DNA from: Staphylococcus equorum
GTDB taxonomy: Bacteria; Bacillota; Bacilli; Staphylococcales; Staphylococcaceae
Length of the DNA: 64,000 bases
Direction of reading: 5' to 3'
Assembly (NCBI RefSeq): GCF_001747895.1
Contig: NZ_LNNB01000029.1
Location: forward strand, 149,859-213,858
Under the pieces are notes generated by a model. That model was not told the DNA's origin. It saw only the letters and a list, made by a program, of their open reading frames with translations, and made no database searches. Every line of letters begins with the position of its first letter. Within the stretch, counting starts at the first letter, position 1. Shown in pieces: positions 32,058-41,337 of the stretch. The position numbers and the translations under genes are program-made.

Positions 32058-32137
32058 AGATAAGAGTCTGAGACATAAATATCCCATTCTCAAATTAAAA
32101 GCAGCAATCTATTAGTTTCTAATGGATTGCTGCTTTT
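32058..32137 (+). terminator. Terminator hairpin preceded by a GAGTCTGAGACATAAA segment
   Basis: AAAAGCAGCAATC (32097-32109) pairs with GATTGCTGCTTTT (32125-32137), with an inner ATTAG/CTAAT stem, forming a strong hairpin with T runs on both strands. The segment GTCTGAGACATAAAT just before it resembles a short dispersed motif I remember from many staphylococcal intergenic regions. It probably ends the clpB transcript. Confidence 0.6.
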
Positions 32138-32199
32138 CTATGTTAAAATCGGTACAATTATATAAATTCATACAAAAAAATAAGCCACTTTCGTATAAT

Positions 32200-32221
32200 A
32201 AAGTTACTCTAACATAACTTT
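32200..32221. promoter_or_regulatory. Palindrome before the 54-residue gene
   Basis: AAAGTTA and TAACTTT are perfect inverted arms 8 bases apart, directly after a TATAAT (32194-32199) and 15 bases before the start codon. It may be an operator over the start of transcription. Confidence 0.4.
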
Positions 32222-32236
32222 AAAACGAGGTGTCTT

Positions 32237-32401
32237 ATGTATAAGAAGTATAAAAATGTGATTGAAAAGTCGAAATCACTTTATGAAGAACTCATACAAA
32301 CAGAGATTTTACCTAAGCTCAAATTAGAGATGAATGAAGAAATGAGCAATCAAGATTTAAAAGCTGACAGTGATTTGATGCGACTGCTGACTACAGGATG
32401 A
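32237..32401 (+). CDS. Small 54-residue protein of unknown function
   Basis: A short gene with ATG, a good ribosome binding site (ACGAGGTG, 5 bases spacing) and TATAAT upstream. The product is charged and probably helical: MYKKYKNVIEKSKSLYEELI, then PKLKLEMNEEMSNQD and SDLMRLLTTG. The heptad-like L/I spacing suggests one amphipathic helix or coiled coil; no membrane segment is present. The last codons and the stop lie inside copy C of the dispersed repeat (from about 32380), so the original C-terminus may have been longer. I do not recognise a family. Confidence 0.55.
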   Translation: MYKKYKNVIEKSKSLYEELIQTEILPKLKLEMNEEMSNQDLKADSDLMRLLTTG

Positions 32402-32465
32402 GATTGTGCCCGTGGAAAGCGTGCACAAAAAATGCCAACAAAGTCTCTGACTTTGTTGGCATTTT
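32380..32465 (+). repeat. Dispersed hairpin repeat, copy C
   Basis: GCGACTGCTGACTACAG is followed by GGAAAGCGTGCACAAAAAAT and the hairpin GCCAACAAAGTC...GACTTTGTTGGC. It lies between the 54-residue gene and the convergent yjzD-like gene and supplies the last codons of the former. Confidence 0.8.
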
Positions 32466-32490
32466 ATACGAGTCTAATTATAGACGCGCT

Positions 32491-32685
32491 CTAATGTTGT
32501 TCCTTTGTATCATCATTATTGCCTTTAATAACCATTTCAAATAAAACAATAATAACAGTGAAAAATATCGCGCCTACAATAGGTGTGATGAGGTTGAGCT
32601 CGCCACCACCTGCTAAACTATTAAGCACAAAGTTAATCATTTGCAATAAGACAATAGACCAAAATAAAGTTGCGAGGTATTTCAT
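32491..32685 (-). CDS. YjzD-like DUF2929 small membrane protein
   Basis: A 64-residue protein with two hydrophobic helices (about 4-24 and 33-55) and a charged tail ending NNDDTKEQH. It matches DUF2929, which in Bacillus and Staphylococcus is found divergent from fabH. The ATG at 32685 has GGAGG upstream; the longer frame adds 12 residues before it. The function is unknown; it may be linked to membrane lipid synthesis through its place beside the FapR-controlled fabHF operon. Confidence 0.8.
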   Translation of the reverse strand: MKYLATLFWSIVLLQMINFVLNSLAGGGELNLITPIVGAIFFTVIIVLFEMVIKGNNDDTKEQH

Positions 32686-32847
32686 TATGTAATGCCTCCA
32701 ATATAATATATATAAGTTCATTATAAATAAGAAAGCGCTATTTGTATAGTAGCAAAGTTAGATTCATAGTTTTACATTGTTATAATAGAAGGTTTAAATT
32801 ATAATTAATCTGTAAAACATCTTATAAGTTAGCTGTTGTTCTTGTAT

Positions 32848-32886
32848 TTGAAATGTGTATTATGTTAAATTAATACCTGGTATTAA
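32848..32886 (+). promoter_or_regulatory. fabHF promoter with FapR operator
   Basis: TTGAAA (32848), 17 bases and TAATAC (32871) form the promoter. It is overlapped by TTAATACC-T-GGTATTAA (32870-32886), a perfect 8-1-8 palindrome close to the FapR consensus TTAGTACCTGATACTAA. FapR binding there would block the -10, with malonyl-CoA releasing it. Confidence 0.8.
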
Positions 32887-32918
32887 AATTAAAATCAAAA
32901 ATAAGAAGGTGTACAACC

Positions 32919-33860
32919 ATGGACGTGGGTATTAAAGGTTTTGGTGCATACACACCTAAAAATGTTGTAGACAATACCTATTTTGAATCATTTTTAGAAA
33001 CTTCAGATAAATGGATTTCACAAATGACTGGCATTAAAGAAAGAAGATGGGCAGATGAAGATGAAGAAACTTCAGATTTAGCTTATCATGCAAGTTTAAA
33101 AGCGATAGAAGATGCGAATATCGAAGCATCAGAAATTGATATGATTATCGTTGCAACATCAACTGGGGATTTTCCATTTCCTACAGTTGCTAACATATTA
33201 CAAGAAAAATTAGGCGTTGGCAAAGTTGCATCAATGGATCAACTTGCAGCATGTAGTGGGTTTATGTATGCCATGATAAATGCTAAGCAATTTGTTCAAT
33301 CAGGAGACTATAAAAATATACTTGTTGTTGGTGCAGATAAATTATCTAAAATCACTGATTTTACAGACCGTTCAACTGCAATTTTATTTGGTGATGGTGC
33401 TGGCGCAGTTGTAATTGGAGAAGTATCTGAAGGACGTGGTATTTTAAGCTATGAATTAGGTTCAGATGGTTCAGGCGGTAAATATCTATATTTAAATCCT
33501 GAAAATGGAAAAATATCCATGAACGGACGCGAGGTATTTAAATTTGCTGTAAGAATTATGGGTGAAGCGTCTAACAATGCAGTAGCCAAAGCAAATTTAA
33601 CCCCTGAAGACGTTGACATGTTTGTACCACATCAAGCAAATATAAGAATTATGGAATCAGCGCGAGAACGCTTAGGCATTCCAAAAGAAAAAATGAGTGT
33701 TTCAGTAGATAAATATGGGAATACTTCAGCGGCTTCAATACCGTTAAGCATTTCTCAAGAATTAGAAAATGGCAAGATTAAAGATGATGATGTTCTAGTA
33801 TTAGTAGGATTTGGTGGCGGTCTTACATGGGGCGCTGTAACTTTAAGATGGGGAAAATAG
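32919..33860 (+). CDS. fabH: 3-oxoacyl-ACP synthase III
   Basis: Starts fatty-acid synthesis by condensing a (branched) acyl-CoA primer with malonyl-ACP. It has 313 residues. The catalytic triad is complete: C112 in LAACSGF, H238 in [10 protein letters not shown] and N268 in [15 protein letters not shown] precedes the ATG. It is first in the fabHF operon, 11 bases ahead of fabF, under the FapR operator. It sets the branched-chain membrane composition of staphylococci. Confidence 0.96.
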   Translation: MDVGIKGFGAYTPKNVVDNTYFESFLETSDKWISQMTGIKERRWADEDEETSDLAYHASLKAIEDANIEASEIDMIIVATSTGDFPFPTVANILQEKLGVGKVASMDQLAACSGFMYAMINAKQFVQSGDYKNILVVGADKLSKITDFTDRSTAILFGDGAGAVVIGEVSEGRGILSYELGSDGSGGKYLYLNPENGKISMNGREVFKFAVRIMGEASNNAVAKANLTPEDVDMFVPHQANIRIMESARERLGIPKEKMSVSVDKYGNTSAASIPLSISQELENGKIKDDDVLVLVGFGGGLTWGAVTLRWGK

Positions 33861-33871
33861 GAGGATAAAAT

Positions 33872-35116
33872 ATGACCAAAGAACAACGTGTTGTAATTAC
33901 AGGAGTTGGAGCATTATCACCTCTTGGTAATGATGCAAAAACATCATGGAATAATGCTCTAAACGGTGTAAGTGGTATTGATACGATTACACGTGTAGAT
34001 ACAACAGATTATAATGTTCATTTAGCGAGTGAGCTAAAAGATTTTAATATAGAAGACCATATGCCTAAAAAAGAAGCACGACGCATGGATCGCTTTACAC
34101 AGTACGCAGTGGTTGCAGCTAGAGAAGCAGTACAAGATGCTAAATTAGTTATTAACGAAGATACTGCTAATAGAATAGGTGTATGGATTGGGTCTGGTAT
34201 TGGCGGTATGGAAACATTTGAAATTTCACATAGCCAATTATTAAACCGTGGCCCTAGACGCGTGAGTCCTTTCTTTGTACCAATGCTTATTCCAGACATG
34301 GCAGCAGGACAAGTATCAATTGATTTAGGTGCTAAAGGACCCAATGGTGCGACAGTGACTGCATGTGCGACAGGTACGAATTCAATTGGTGAAGCATTTA
34401 AAGTTATACAACGTGGAGATGCAGACGCAATGATTTCAGGTGGAGCTGAAGCACCTATAACGCATATGGCGTTAGCAGGTTTCAGTGCAAGTCGTGCCTT
34501 ATCTACAAATGATGATAAAGAAACAGCTTGTAGACCATTCCAAGAAGGTCGTGATGGTTTTATTATGGGCGAAGGTGCTGGCGTCGTAGTTCTTGAATCT
34601 CTAAAGTCAGCTCAAGCGCGTGGCGCAGAAATCTATGCTGAAGTTGTAGGTTATGGTTCAAGTGGCGACGCACATCATATTACTGCACCTTCACCAGAGG
34701 GCGAAGGTGGTTCACGTGCAATGCAAGCTGCTTTAGATGATGCTGGTATAGAAGCTAAGGAAGTGCAATATCTTAATGCACACGGTACAAGTACACCAGT
34801 TGGAGATCTAACAGAAATCCAAGCAATTAAAAATACGTTTGGACAAGCTGCTGCATCATTAAAGATAAGTTCAACGAAATCTATGACAGGTCATTTACTT
34901 GGTGCGACAGGTGGATTAGAGGCAATATTCTCTGCACTTTCTATTAGAGATAGTCGTATAGCGCCAACAATTCATGCAGATTCTCCAGATCCAGAATGTG
35001 ATCTTGATATTGTACCAAACAAAGCGGAAGACTTAGAAATTAATTACGCGATGAGTAATAGTTTAGGTTTCGGTGGACACAATGCCGTAATCGTATTGAA
35101 AAAGTTCGCTGATTAA
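33872..35116 (+). CDS. fabF: 3-oxoacyl-ACP synthase II
   Basis: Elongation condensing enzyme of fatty-acid synthesis, 414 residues. The active-site cysteine is C165 in [15 protein letters not shown], with histidines in [11 protein letters not shown] and [17 protein letters not shown] precedes the ATG. It is co-transcribed with fabH and followed by a strong terminator. It works with FabI, encoded further along this window. Confidence 0.96.
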   Translation: MTKEQRVVITGVGALSPLGNDAKTSWNNALNGVSGIDTITRVDTTDYNVHLASELKDFNIEDHMPKKEARRMDRFTQYAVVAAREAVQDAKLVINEDTANRIGVWIGSGIGGMETFEISHSQLLNRGPRRVSPFFVPMLIPDMAAGQVSIDLGAKGPNGATVTACATGTNSIGEAFKVIQRGDADAMISGGAEAPITHMALAGFSASRALSTNDDKETACRPFQEGRDGFIMGEGAGVVVLESLKSAQARGAEIYAEVVGYGSSGDAHHITAPSPEGEGGSRAMQAALDDAGIEAKEVQYLNAHGTSTPVGDLTEIQAIKNTFGQAAASLKISSTKSMTGHLLGATGGLEAIFSALSIRDSRIAPTIHADSPDPECDLDIVPNKAEDLEINYAMSNSLGFGGHNAVIVLKKFAD

Positions 35117-35180
35117 ATCTATAAACTTTCATTTTAAAAGAGTTAAAATGAATTATGTCTAAGATATATATTAATGAAAA

Positions 35181-35212
35181 CAGTCGGAATTTAAAATTCC
35201 GGCTGTTTTTTT
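35181..35212 (+). terminator. Terminator after fabF
   Basis: CAGTCGGAATT pairs with AATTCCGGCTG (one G-T pair), followed by a T run. Confidence 0.85.
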
Positions 35213-35381
35213 AGGTTTATTTTATTTTTTCAGCATCAATACGCTTCCGATAATTGCACTTAGAATACATATTTATCATTATTAACTTTATGATGAAAAA
35301 ATATTAATTTTGAAAATTGTATGTACACAACAAACAATTAATGTATAATAGGAATAATTTCGGAGTCAGGAGGGATGAGAT

Positions 35382-36614
35382 TTGAAGAAATTTATGACGT
35401 TATCAACCACTTTGAAAACAAGACTAATAGCGGATTTCATCTTGAATGTAGCGAGTCAAGCGATTTTACCCTTCATGGCTTTATATCTAACGAGCAAAAC
35501 AAATGCGATTTTTGCCGGTGCCTTTTTAATCACAAATATTGTTGTTAGTTTTTTCGTGTCTTTTCTAGGTGGATACTTAGGAGACAATTATAATAGGAAG
35601 AGAGTCGTTAATTATATACATTTCTTATATGCTATATGCTTAATTATATTAAGTATAACTGTAACTATGGACGGTATCGGTTTAATTATTTTTTGTGCTA
35701 TTGTATTTATTTTTGAAATTTTATTTGCGGCGAGTCAACCTATTTTTGAAGCGGCTATCATGGATGCGATATACGAAGAGGTAAGGGAATATGTATATCA
35801 AGTTAATTATTGGATGTTTAATATTAGTACGGCGATAGGAATGATGTTAGGTGCATTACTATACTTAGGTCACAAGCATTTATTATTTATTATGTTCTTC
35901 TTCGCTATGTTAGTGAGTTGGTATTTATTTGAAAAATATTATGATGTAGAACAAATTTATAATAAAAAAGAGCCACTGACCTCTCGCTTTAAACATTTTG
36001 TGAATAGTTATCATGTTGTGCTAAAAGATAAATACTATATGATTTTTAATTTAGGAATGATGCTGATTTTTATGGCAGAACTCAGTTTAAATTCATATGT
36101 CGTAGTAAGATTGAAAGATGAGTTTGAAGTCTTTCATTTTTTAGGATTTTACATAGATGGCGTAAGGATGTTTACTGTCATTATGATTATCAATACGATT
36201 GTGGTAGCGACGTTAACTTTTACAGTGAATCGACTTATAGCGCAAACTTCTAAAAGAGTGGTCTTTATCATCGGTATAGTATTGTATACGGTTGGTTATA
36301 GTGTATTGACGTCAGCCAGTGCGTTTTGGATATTGTGTTTATTTGCAATCATTGCCACGTTAGGAGAATTAATTTATTCACCAATTCAAAATGCGCAACG
36401 CTTTTTAATGATACCTGATGACAAGCGCAGTACGTATTCTACATTTGGTATGGTCTCATATTATGGTGCCAATGTATTATCTAGATTCGGATTAATTTTG
36501 GGTGCATTTTTACTGCCATGGATGATGTCAGTCTATGTTGCAGTAGTTGTATTAATCGGTTTTGTTTTACTTTACTATGCTTTATTCTTTAACCCCAATA
36601 TAGAAACAAGATAA
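35382..36614 (+). CDS. MFS transporter
   Basis: Major facilitator protein of 410 residues with about 12 membrane segments. The N-terminal half has ADFILNVASQAILPFMALYLT and the loop GGYLGDNYNRKRVV, which matches the A-motif (G-x-L-x-D-x-x-x-R-K/R) between helices 2 and 3. A charged central loop lies near 195-210. It is probably a proton-coupled exporter of the DHA1 type; the substrate is unknown. The start is TTG with AGGAGG eight bases before it. It ends at a terminator shared with the convergent DUF3899 gene. Confidence 0.85.
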   Translation: MKKFMTLSTTLKTRLIADFILNVASQAILPFMALYLTSKTNAIFAGAFLITNIVVSFFVSFLGGYLGDNYNRKRVVNYIHFLYAICLIILSITVTMDGIGLIIFCAIVFIFEILFAASQPIFEAAIMDAIYEEVREYVYQVNYWMFNISTAIGMMLGALLYLGHKHLLFIMFFFAMLVSWYLFEKYYDVEQIYNKKEPLTSRFKHFVNSYHVVLKDKYYMIFNLGMMLIFMAELSLNSYVVVRLKDEFEVFHFLGFYIDGVRMFTVIMIINTIVVATLTFTVNRLIAQTSKRVVFIIGIVLYTVGYSVLTSASAFWILCLFAIIATLGELIYSPIQNAQRFLMIPDDKRSTYSTFGMVSYYGANVLSRFGLILGAFLLPWMMSVYVAVVVLIGFVLLYYALFFNPNIETR

Positions 36615-36615
36615 T

Positions 36616-36672
36616 AAAAAGACTGTATTAGAGTATTGTGGAAAAATGAACAATATCTAATGCAGTCTTTTA
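36616..36672. terminator. Bidirectional terminator
   Basis: AAAAGACTGTATTAGA with ATTGT pairs with ACAAT and TCTAATGCAGTCTTTT, with T runs on both strands, between the MFS and DUF3899 genes. Confidence 0.8.
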
Positions 36673-37044
36673 TATTGCAAAAGAAATACCAATAGAGAGT
36701 AATAAATAAAATAAATTACATACAAATGCAATTTTAACCCATGGCGTAACAAAATAATTTTCTTTTTTTGCTTGCGTCGGTTTGAAAAACTCATCATTTT
36801 CGAGTGTGTCTTTATGTTTTTTGTTAGTAAGTTGATATTTTAGTCTTCTAAAACCATAGCTTGTAGGATCTAAAATGCCTTCTTGAACAACGATAACGAT
36901 AAAGAAGATAATAGCCAATGAAATGGAAATATAGAAAAAGGTATTAATATAAAGCACTAACGTATGTGAAGCAAATAACCAGACTAATAAAGAGAGTAAA
37001 GGTGTAAAAATAACCCAAATTAGTAAACTTTTTATGTATTTCAA
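36670..37044 (-). CDS. DUF3899 small membrane protein
   Basis: A 124-residue protein with three hydrophobic helices, two near the N-terminus and one at the end, and a charged middle loop. The GILDPTSYGFRRLKY block before the loop is typical of DUF3899. The start is TTG with GGAGGAG upstream. Transcribed away from the opp operon; the function is unknown. Confidence 0.75.
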   Translation of the reverse strand: MKYIKSLLIWVIFTPLLSLLVWLFASHTLVLYINTFFYISISLAIIFFIVIVVQEGILDPTSYGFRRLKYQLTNKKHKDTLENDEFFKPTQAKKENYFVTPWVKIAFVCNLFYLLLSIGISFAI

Positions 37045-37180
37045 ATTAACTCCTCCAATTATACAATAAATTTATTGTAACTTAATAAACCTAAAAAATG
37101 AATATAAACTTCTATAAATTCAATTATATCAACACTTGTATAAGATTATAAAATAAATTGTTTAAAAAGTCTTTAATAAT

Positions 37181-37247
37181 GTAAAGCAAAACAATATTGC
37201 TTTACGGGTAAAGGAAAAGTATAATGTTAATAAATATTCTGAATATT
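37181..37247 (+). promoter_or_regulatory. opp promoter with palindrome and CodY box
   Basis: TTGCTT (37197), 17 bases and TATAAT (37220) form the promoter. GTAAAGCAA/TTGCTTTAC (37181-37205) is a perfect 9-bp palindrome whose right arm covers the -35. At the expected start of transcription, AATATTCTGAATATT (37233-37247) fits the CodY box AATTTTCWGAAAATT with two mismatches. CodY repression of opp genes is known in S. aureus; the regulator for the first palindrome is unknown. Confidence 0.65.
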
Positions 37248-37288
37248 TTAAAGGGAATGTTTATTCTGAATTTAAAGGGGGATAAAAT

Positions 37289-38215
37289 ATGCTTAAGTAT
37301 GTTTTAAAGCGTTTGGGATATATGATTTTATCATTATTCATAATCATTACGATTACATTTTTCTTAATGAAGCTTATGCCAGGTTCACCATTTAATGATG
37401 AAAAATTAAATGAAGAGCAGAAGCAAATTTTAAATGAAAAGTATGGTTTGAATGAACCTGTTCCAGTACAGTATGCAAGTTATTTAAAGAATGTCGTTAC
37501 AGGGGATTTTGGTAACTCATTCCAATATGATAACCAACCTGTGTGGGACTTAATACAACCAAGATTATTACCATCGCTTGAAATGGGACTGACAGCTATG
37601 GTTATTGGTGTGATATTAGGGTTGATTTTAGGGGTTATAGCAGCAGTACGGCAAAACAGTTGGGTCGATTATACAGCCACCGTCATTTCGGTTATTGCAG
37701 TATCAGTACCATCATTTGTTTTAGCAGTATTGTTACAATACTTATTTGCAGTTAGATTACAGTGGTTACCAGTTGCAGGTTGGGAAGGCATATCGACCGC
37801 GATACTGCCATCATTAGCACTATCGGCAGCAGTACTAGCGACGGTGGCAAGATACATAAGAGCAGAGATGATAGAAGTTTTAAGTTCAGATTATATCTTG
37901 TTAGCACGTGCAAAAGGTAATTCAACAATGAGAGTACTATTTGGACATGCATTACGGAATGCATTGATACCGGTTATTACGATTATTGTACCGATGTTAG
38001 CAAGTATCTTAACTGGTACTTTGACAATTGAAAATATTTTCGGTGTGCCAGGGTTAGGGGACCAATTCGTGAGATCAATCACTACGAATGACTTCCCAGT
38101 TATCATGGCGACGACAATTTTATTCAGTACATTGTTTATTGTCTCCATTTTCATTGTAGATATTTTATACGGTTTAATTGATCCGCGTATCCGTGTACAA
38201 GGGGGTAAAAAATAA
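37289..38215 (+). CDS. oppB: Oligopeptide ABC transporter permease OppB
   Basis: Membrane permease of 308 residues with six helices. The N-terminal LKRLGYMILSLFIIITITFF and the long outer loop are typical of OppB/DppB, and the EAA-type contact loop is seen around ARAKGNSTMRVLFGHALRNA. It forms the channel with OppC. GGGGG precedes the ATG and its stop overlaps the start of oppC by one base. The order oppB-C-D-F-A is that of the staphylococcal Opp3 system, which imports peptides as a nitrogen source. Confidence 0.93.
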   Translation: MLKYVLKRLGYMILSLFIIITITFFLMKLMPGSPFNDEKLNEEQKQILNEKYGLNEPVPVQYASYLKNVVTGDFGNSFQYDNQPVWDLIQPRLLPSLEMGLTAMVIGVILGLILGVIAAVRQNSWVDYTATVISVIAVSVPSFVLAVLLQYLFAVRLQWLPVAGWEGISTAILPSLALSAAVLATVARYIRAEMIEVLSSDYILLARAKGNSTMRVLFGHALRNALIPVITIIVPMLASILTGTLTIENIFGVPGLGDQFVRSITTNDFPVIMATTILFSTLFIVSIFIVDILYGLIDPRIRVQGGKK

Positions 38216-39282
38216 TGGCTGATAAAAGAGATGAAAAATTAACAGATGATCATTCAAATGCAGTTATGACACATACTTCAGAAGGTATACCGGCTTCTGA
38301 TTTTATTAGAAGCAAGAATGACATTGAAAAAGAACCGGAAATGCAAAGAGAAAGTAAAAACTTTTGGCAAGATGCATGGACGCAACTGAAACGAAATAAA
38401 CTAGCGGTAGTTGGGATGATTGGTTTAATCCTCATCGTATTATTTGCATTAATTGGTCCGTTATTAAGTTCACATGATTATGCTGAACAAGATGTAGATA
38501 GACGTAACTTACCAGCTAAAATACCTGTGCTAGATAAAATACCATTCTTGCCATTTGATGGTGAAGGCGCAAAAGGTGTCGATGCTTATAAAGAAGCAGG
38601 CGTTACAGAGAACTTTTGGTTTGGTACAGATCAGTTAGGTAGAGATTTATGGTCAAGAACTTGGCAAGGCGCGCAAGTATCCTTATTCATTGGTGTAGTA
38701 GCAGCTTTGCTCGATATATTTATAGGTGTTGTGTACGGGGCAATATCTGGATTCTTTGGCGGACGGATAGATAATGTCATGCAGCGTATTATAGAAGTGG
38801 TTGCTTCGATACCTACACTGATTGTGGTTATCTTATTCGTATTAATTTTCGAGCCATCTATTTGGACCATCATTTTAGCCATGGCACTTACCGGTTGGAT
38901 TGGTATGAGTCGTGTGGTACGTGGTGAATTCTTAAAGTTAAAAACACAAGAATTTGTTTTAGCATCTACAACATTAGGGGCATCAAAACTAAAATTAATA
39001 TTCAAACATATTTTACCTAATACACTTGGCGTTATCGTAGTAACTTCTATGTTTACAGTACCAAATGCCATATTCTTCGAAGCATTCCTAAGTTTCATTG
39101 GTATTGGTGTACCAGCACCTAAGACGTCATTAGGTTCGTTAGTAAATGATGGTAGAGCGATGTTGTTAATACATCCTCATGAATTATTCATACCAGCAGT
39201 GATATTAAGTTTATTAATTTTATTCTTCTACTTATTTAGTGATGGATTACGCGATGCATTTGATCCTAAAATGCGCAGATAA
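38215..39282 (+). CDS. oppC: Oligopeptide ABC transporter permease OppC
   Basis: Second permease subunit of 355 residues. A hydrophilic N-terminal extension (about 60 residues) is followed by the OppC N-terminal domain with NFWQDAWTQLKRNKLAVVGM and a first helix, a periplasm-facing type loop with FWFGTDQLGRDLWSR, then five helices and the EAA loop STTLGASKLKLIFKHILPN. It overlaps oppB by one base. Confidence 0.93.
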   Translation: MADKRDEKLTDDHSNAVMTHTSEGIPASDFIRSKNDIEKEPEMQRESKNFWQDAWTQLKRNKLAVVGMIGLILIVLFALIGPLLSSHDYAEQDVDRRNLPAKIPVLDKIPFLPFDGEGAKGVDAYKEAGVTENFWFGTDQLGRDLWSRTWQGAQVSLFIGVVAALLDIFIGVVYGAISGFFGGRIDNVMQRIIEVVASIPTLIVVILFVLIFEPSIWTIILAMALTGWIGMSRVVRGEFLKLKTQEFVLASTTLGASKLKLIFKHILPNTLGVIVVTSMFTVPNAIFFEAFLSFIGIGVPAPKTSLGSLVNDGRAMLLIHPHELFIPAVILSLLILFFYLFSDGLRDAFDPKMRR

Positions 39283-39300
39283 TAAAAGGGGGCAACATTT

Positions 39301-40383
39301 ATGTCAGAACGAGTATTAGAAGTGAGTAATTTGCATGTTTCCTTTGATATCGACGCTGGGGAAGTGCAAGCAGTTAGAGGTGTTGATTTCTTTGTCGATA
39401 AAGGTGAAACGCTCGCAATTGTTGGTGAGTCTGGTTCAGGGAAATCAGTAACAACGAAAGCAATCACTAAATTATTTCAAGGTGATGCAGGGAGAATTAA
39501 AAAAGGTGAAATTAATTTCTTAGGTGAAGATTTAGCAAAGAAATCAGAACAAGAATTAATTAAACTTAGAGGTAAAGATATATCTATGATCTTCCAAGAT
39601 CCAATGACTTCTTTAAACCCAACGATGAAGATTGGCAAACAAGTTATGGAACCATTGATGAAGCATAGAAATTATAATAAAACAGATGCGAAAAAACGTG
39701 CTTTAGAAATATTAAATTTAGTAGGTTTACCAAATGCAGAAAAACGTTTCTCTGCTTATCCGCACCAATTCTCAGGTGGACAACGACAAAGAATCGTTAT
39801 TGCAACAGCACTTGCATGTGAACCTAAAGTATTAATTGCTGATGAACCAACAACTGCACTGGATGTAACAATGCAGGCACAAATTTTAGAGTTGATGAAA
39901 GAGCTCCAAGATAAAATTAGTACATCAATTATATTCATTACACATGACTTAGGTGTGGTTGCGAATATCGCAGATCGTGTCGCAGTAATGTATGGGGGGC
40001 AAATGGTAGAAACTGGAGATGTAGATGAAATATTCTATGATCCTAAGCATCCATACACTTGGGGATTATTATCATCTATGCCAGATTTAACTACAGGTTC
40101 AGAAACAGAATTGCTAGCTATTCCAGGAACACCGCCAGATTTATTACATCCACCTAAAGGAGATGCTTTTGCAGAGCGTAGTCAATTTGCATTAGATATA
40201 GATTTTAAGACGCCACCTCCTTGGTTTCAAGTATCGCCTACACATTTTGTGAAATCGTGGTTGTTGGACGAACGTTCCCCTCATGTCGAGCCACCAGAAA
40301 TGGTGAAAAAGCGTTTACGTAAAATGCCGAATAATTACGATAAACCTCAACAAGTAGAAAGGGTGTCGTTCGATGGAGAATAA
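39301..40383 (+). CDS. oppD: Oligopeptide ABC transporter ATPase OppD
   Basis: Cytoplasmic ABC ATPase of 360 residues. Walker A GESGSGKS is at 42-49, the signature FSGGQRQR and Walker B VLIADEPTTALD follow, and the switch histidine is in FITHDLGVV. The C-terminal oligopeptide-transporter extension is present (PDLLHPPKGDAFAER), although the Cys-rich Fe-S motif of some homologs is absent. It overlaps oppF by 11 bases. Confidence 0.94.
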   Translation: MSERVLEVSNLHVSFDIDAGEVQAVRGVDFFVDKGETLAIVGESGSGKSVTTKAITKLFQGDAGRIKKGEINFLGEDLAKKSEQELIKLRGKDISMIFQDPMTSLNPTMKIGKQVMEPLMKHRNYNKTDAKKRALEILNLVGLPNAEKRFSAYPHQFSGGQRQRIVIATALACEPKVLIADEPTTALDVTMQAQILELMKELQDKISTSIIFITHDLGVVANIADRVAVMYGGQMVETGDVDEIFYDPKHPYTWGLLSSMPDLTTGSETELLAIPGTPPDLLHPPKGDAFAERSQFALDIDFKTPPPWFQVSPTHFVKSWLLDERSPHVEPPEMVKKRLRKMPNNYDKPQQVERVSFDGE

Positions 40384-41317
40384 TAAAGATGTGCTATTAC
40401 AAGTGAAAAACTTAAAACAATATTTTAATGAAGGTAAGCGAAATGAAGTTAGAGCCATCGAAAATATTTCTTTCGATGTGTTTAAAGGGGAAACATTTGG
40501 CTTAGTAGGAGAGTCAGGCTGTGGTAAATCAACTACAGGTAAAGCCATTATTAAATTGAATGATATTACAGATGGAGAAATTCTATATGAAGGCGTAGAT
40601 ATTCAAAAGATTAAAAATCGTAAAGACTCATTGAAATTTAATAAAAAAATACAAATGATCTTTCAAGATCCCTATGCATCATTAAATCCACGTTTAAAAG
40701 TTATGGATATCGTAGCTGAAGGTATTGATATACATAAACTTGCTTCCGGTGTTAAAGATCGTAAGAAACGTGTTTATGACTTATTGGAAACAGTAGGTTT
40801 AAGTAAAGAGCATGCCAACCGTTACCCGCATGAATTTTCTGGGGGACAACGTCAACGTATTGGTATTGCACGTGCATTAGCAGTTCAGCCAGAGTTTATT
40901 ATCGCTGATGAACCGATATCTGCATTAGACGTTTCTATCCAAGCACAGGTTGTAAATTTGTTATTAAAATTACAGAAAGAGCGTGGCATTACATTCTTAT
41001 TCATTGCTCATGATCTTTCAATGGTGAAATACATTTCTGACAGAATTGCAGTAATGCATTTTGGTAAAATCGTTGAATTAGGCAGTGCGGATGAAATTTA
41101 TCATCATCCTATGCATCCTTATACCAAATCTTTGCTTTCTGCTGTACCTCAGCCAGACCCTGAAAGTGAAAGAGTGAGAAAGAGAACAGTTTTTAAAGAA
41201 GACGCAGAAAACAATGACAAACGTTCATTGCATGAAGTACGACCAAAACACTATGTATTTACAACAGATGAAGAAGCGGAAGCACTGCAATCTGAAACAC
41301 ATGAGACGTCTGTATAA
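40373..41317 (+). CDS. oppF: Oligopeptide ABC transporter ATPase OppF
   Basis: Second ATPase of the permease, 314 residues. Walker A GESGCGKS is at 46-53, then FSGGQRQRIG, Walker B FIIADEPISALD and the H-loop FIAHDLSMV. It pairs with OppD under the OppBC channel. Translation is coupled to oppD by the overlap. oppA follows after 20 bases with its own strong ribosome binding site. Confidence 0.94.
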   Translation: MENNKDVLLQVKNLKQYFNEGKRNEVRAIENISFDVFKGETFGLVGESGCGKSTTGKAIIKLNDITDGEILYEGVDIQKIKNRKDSLKFNKKIQMIFQDPYASLNPRLKVMDIVAEGIDIHKLASGVKDRKKRVYDLLETVGLSKEHANRYPHEFSGGQRQRIGIARALAVQPEFIIADEPISALDVSIQAQVVNLLLKLQKERGITFLFIAHDLSMVKYISDRIAVMHFGKIVELGSADEIYHHPMHPYTKSLLSAVPQPDPESERVRKRTVFKEDAENNDKRSLHEVRPKHYVFTTDEEAEALQSETHETSV

Positions 41318-41337
41318 AAGGGGAAAGGGGGATTACG

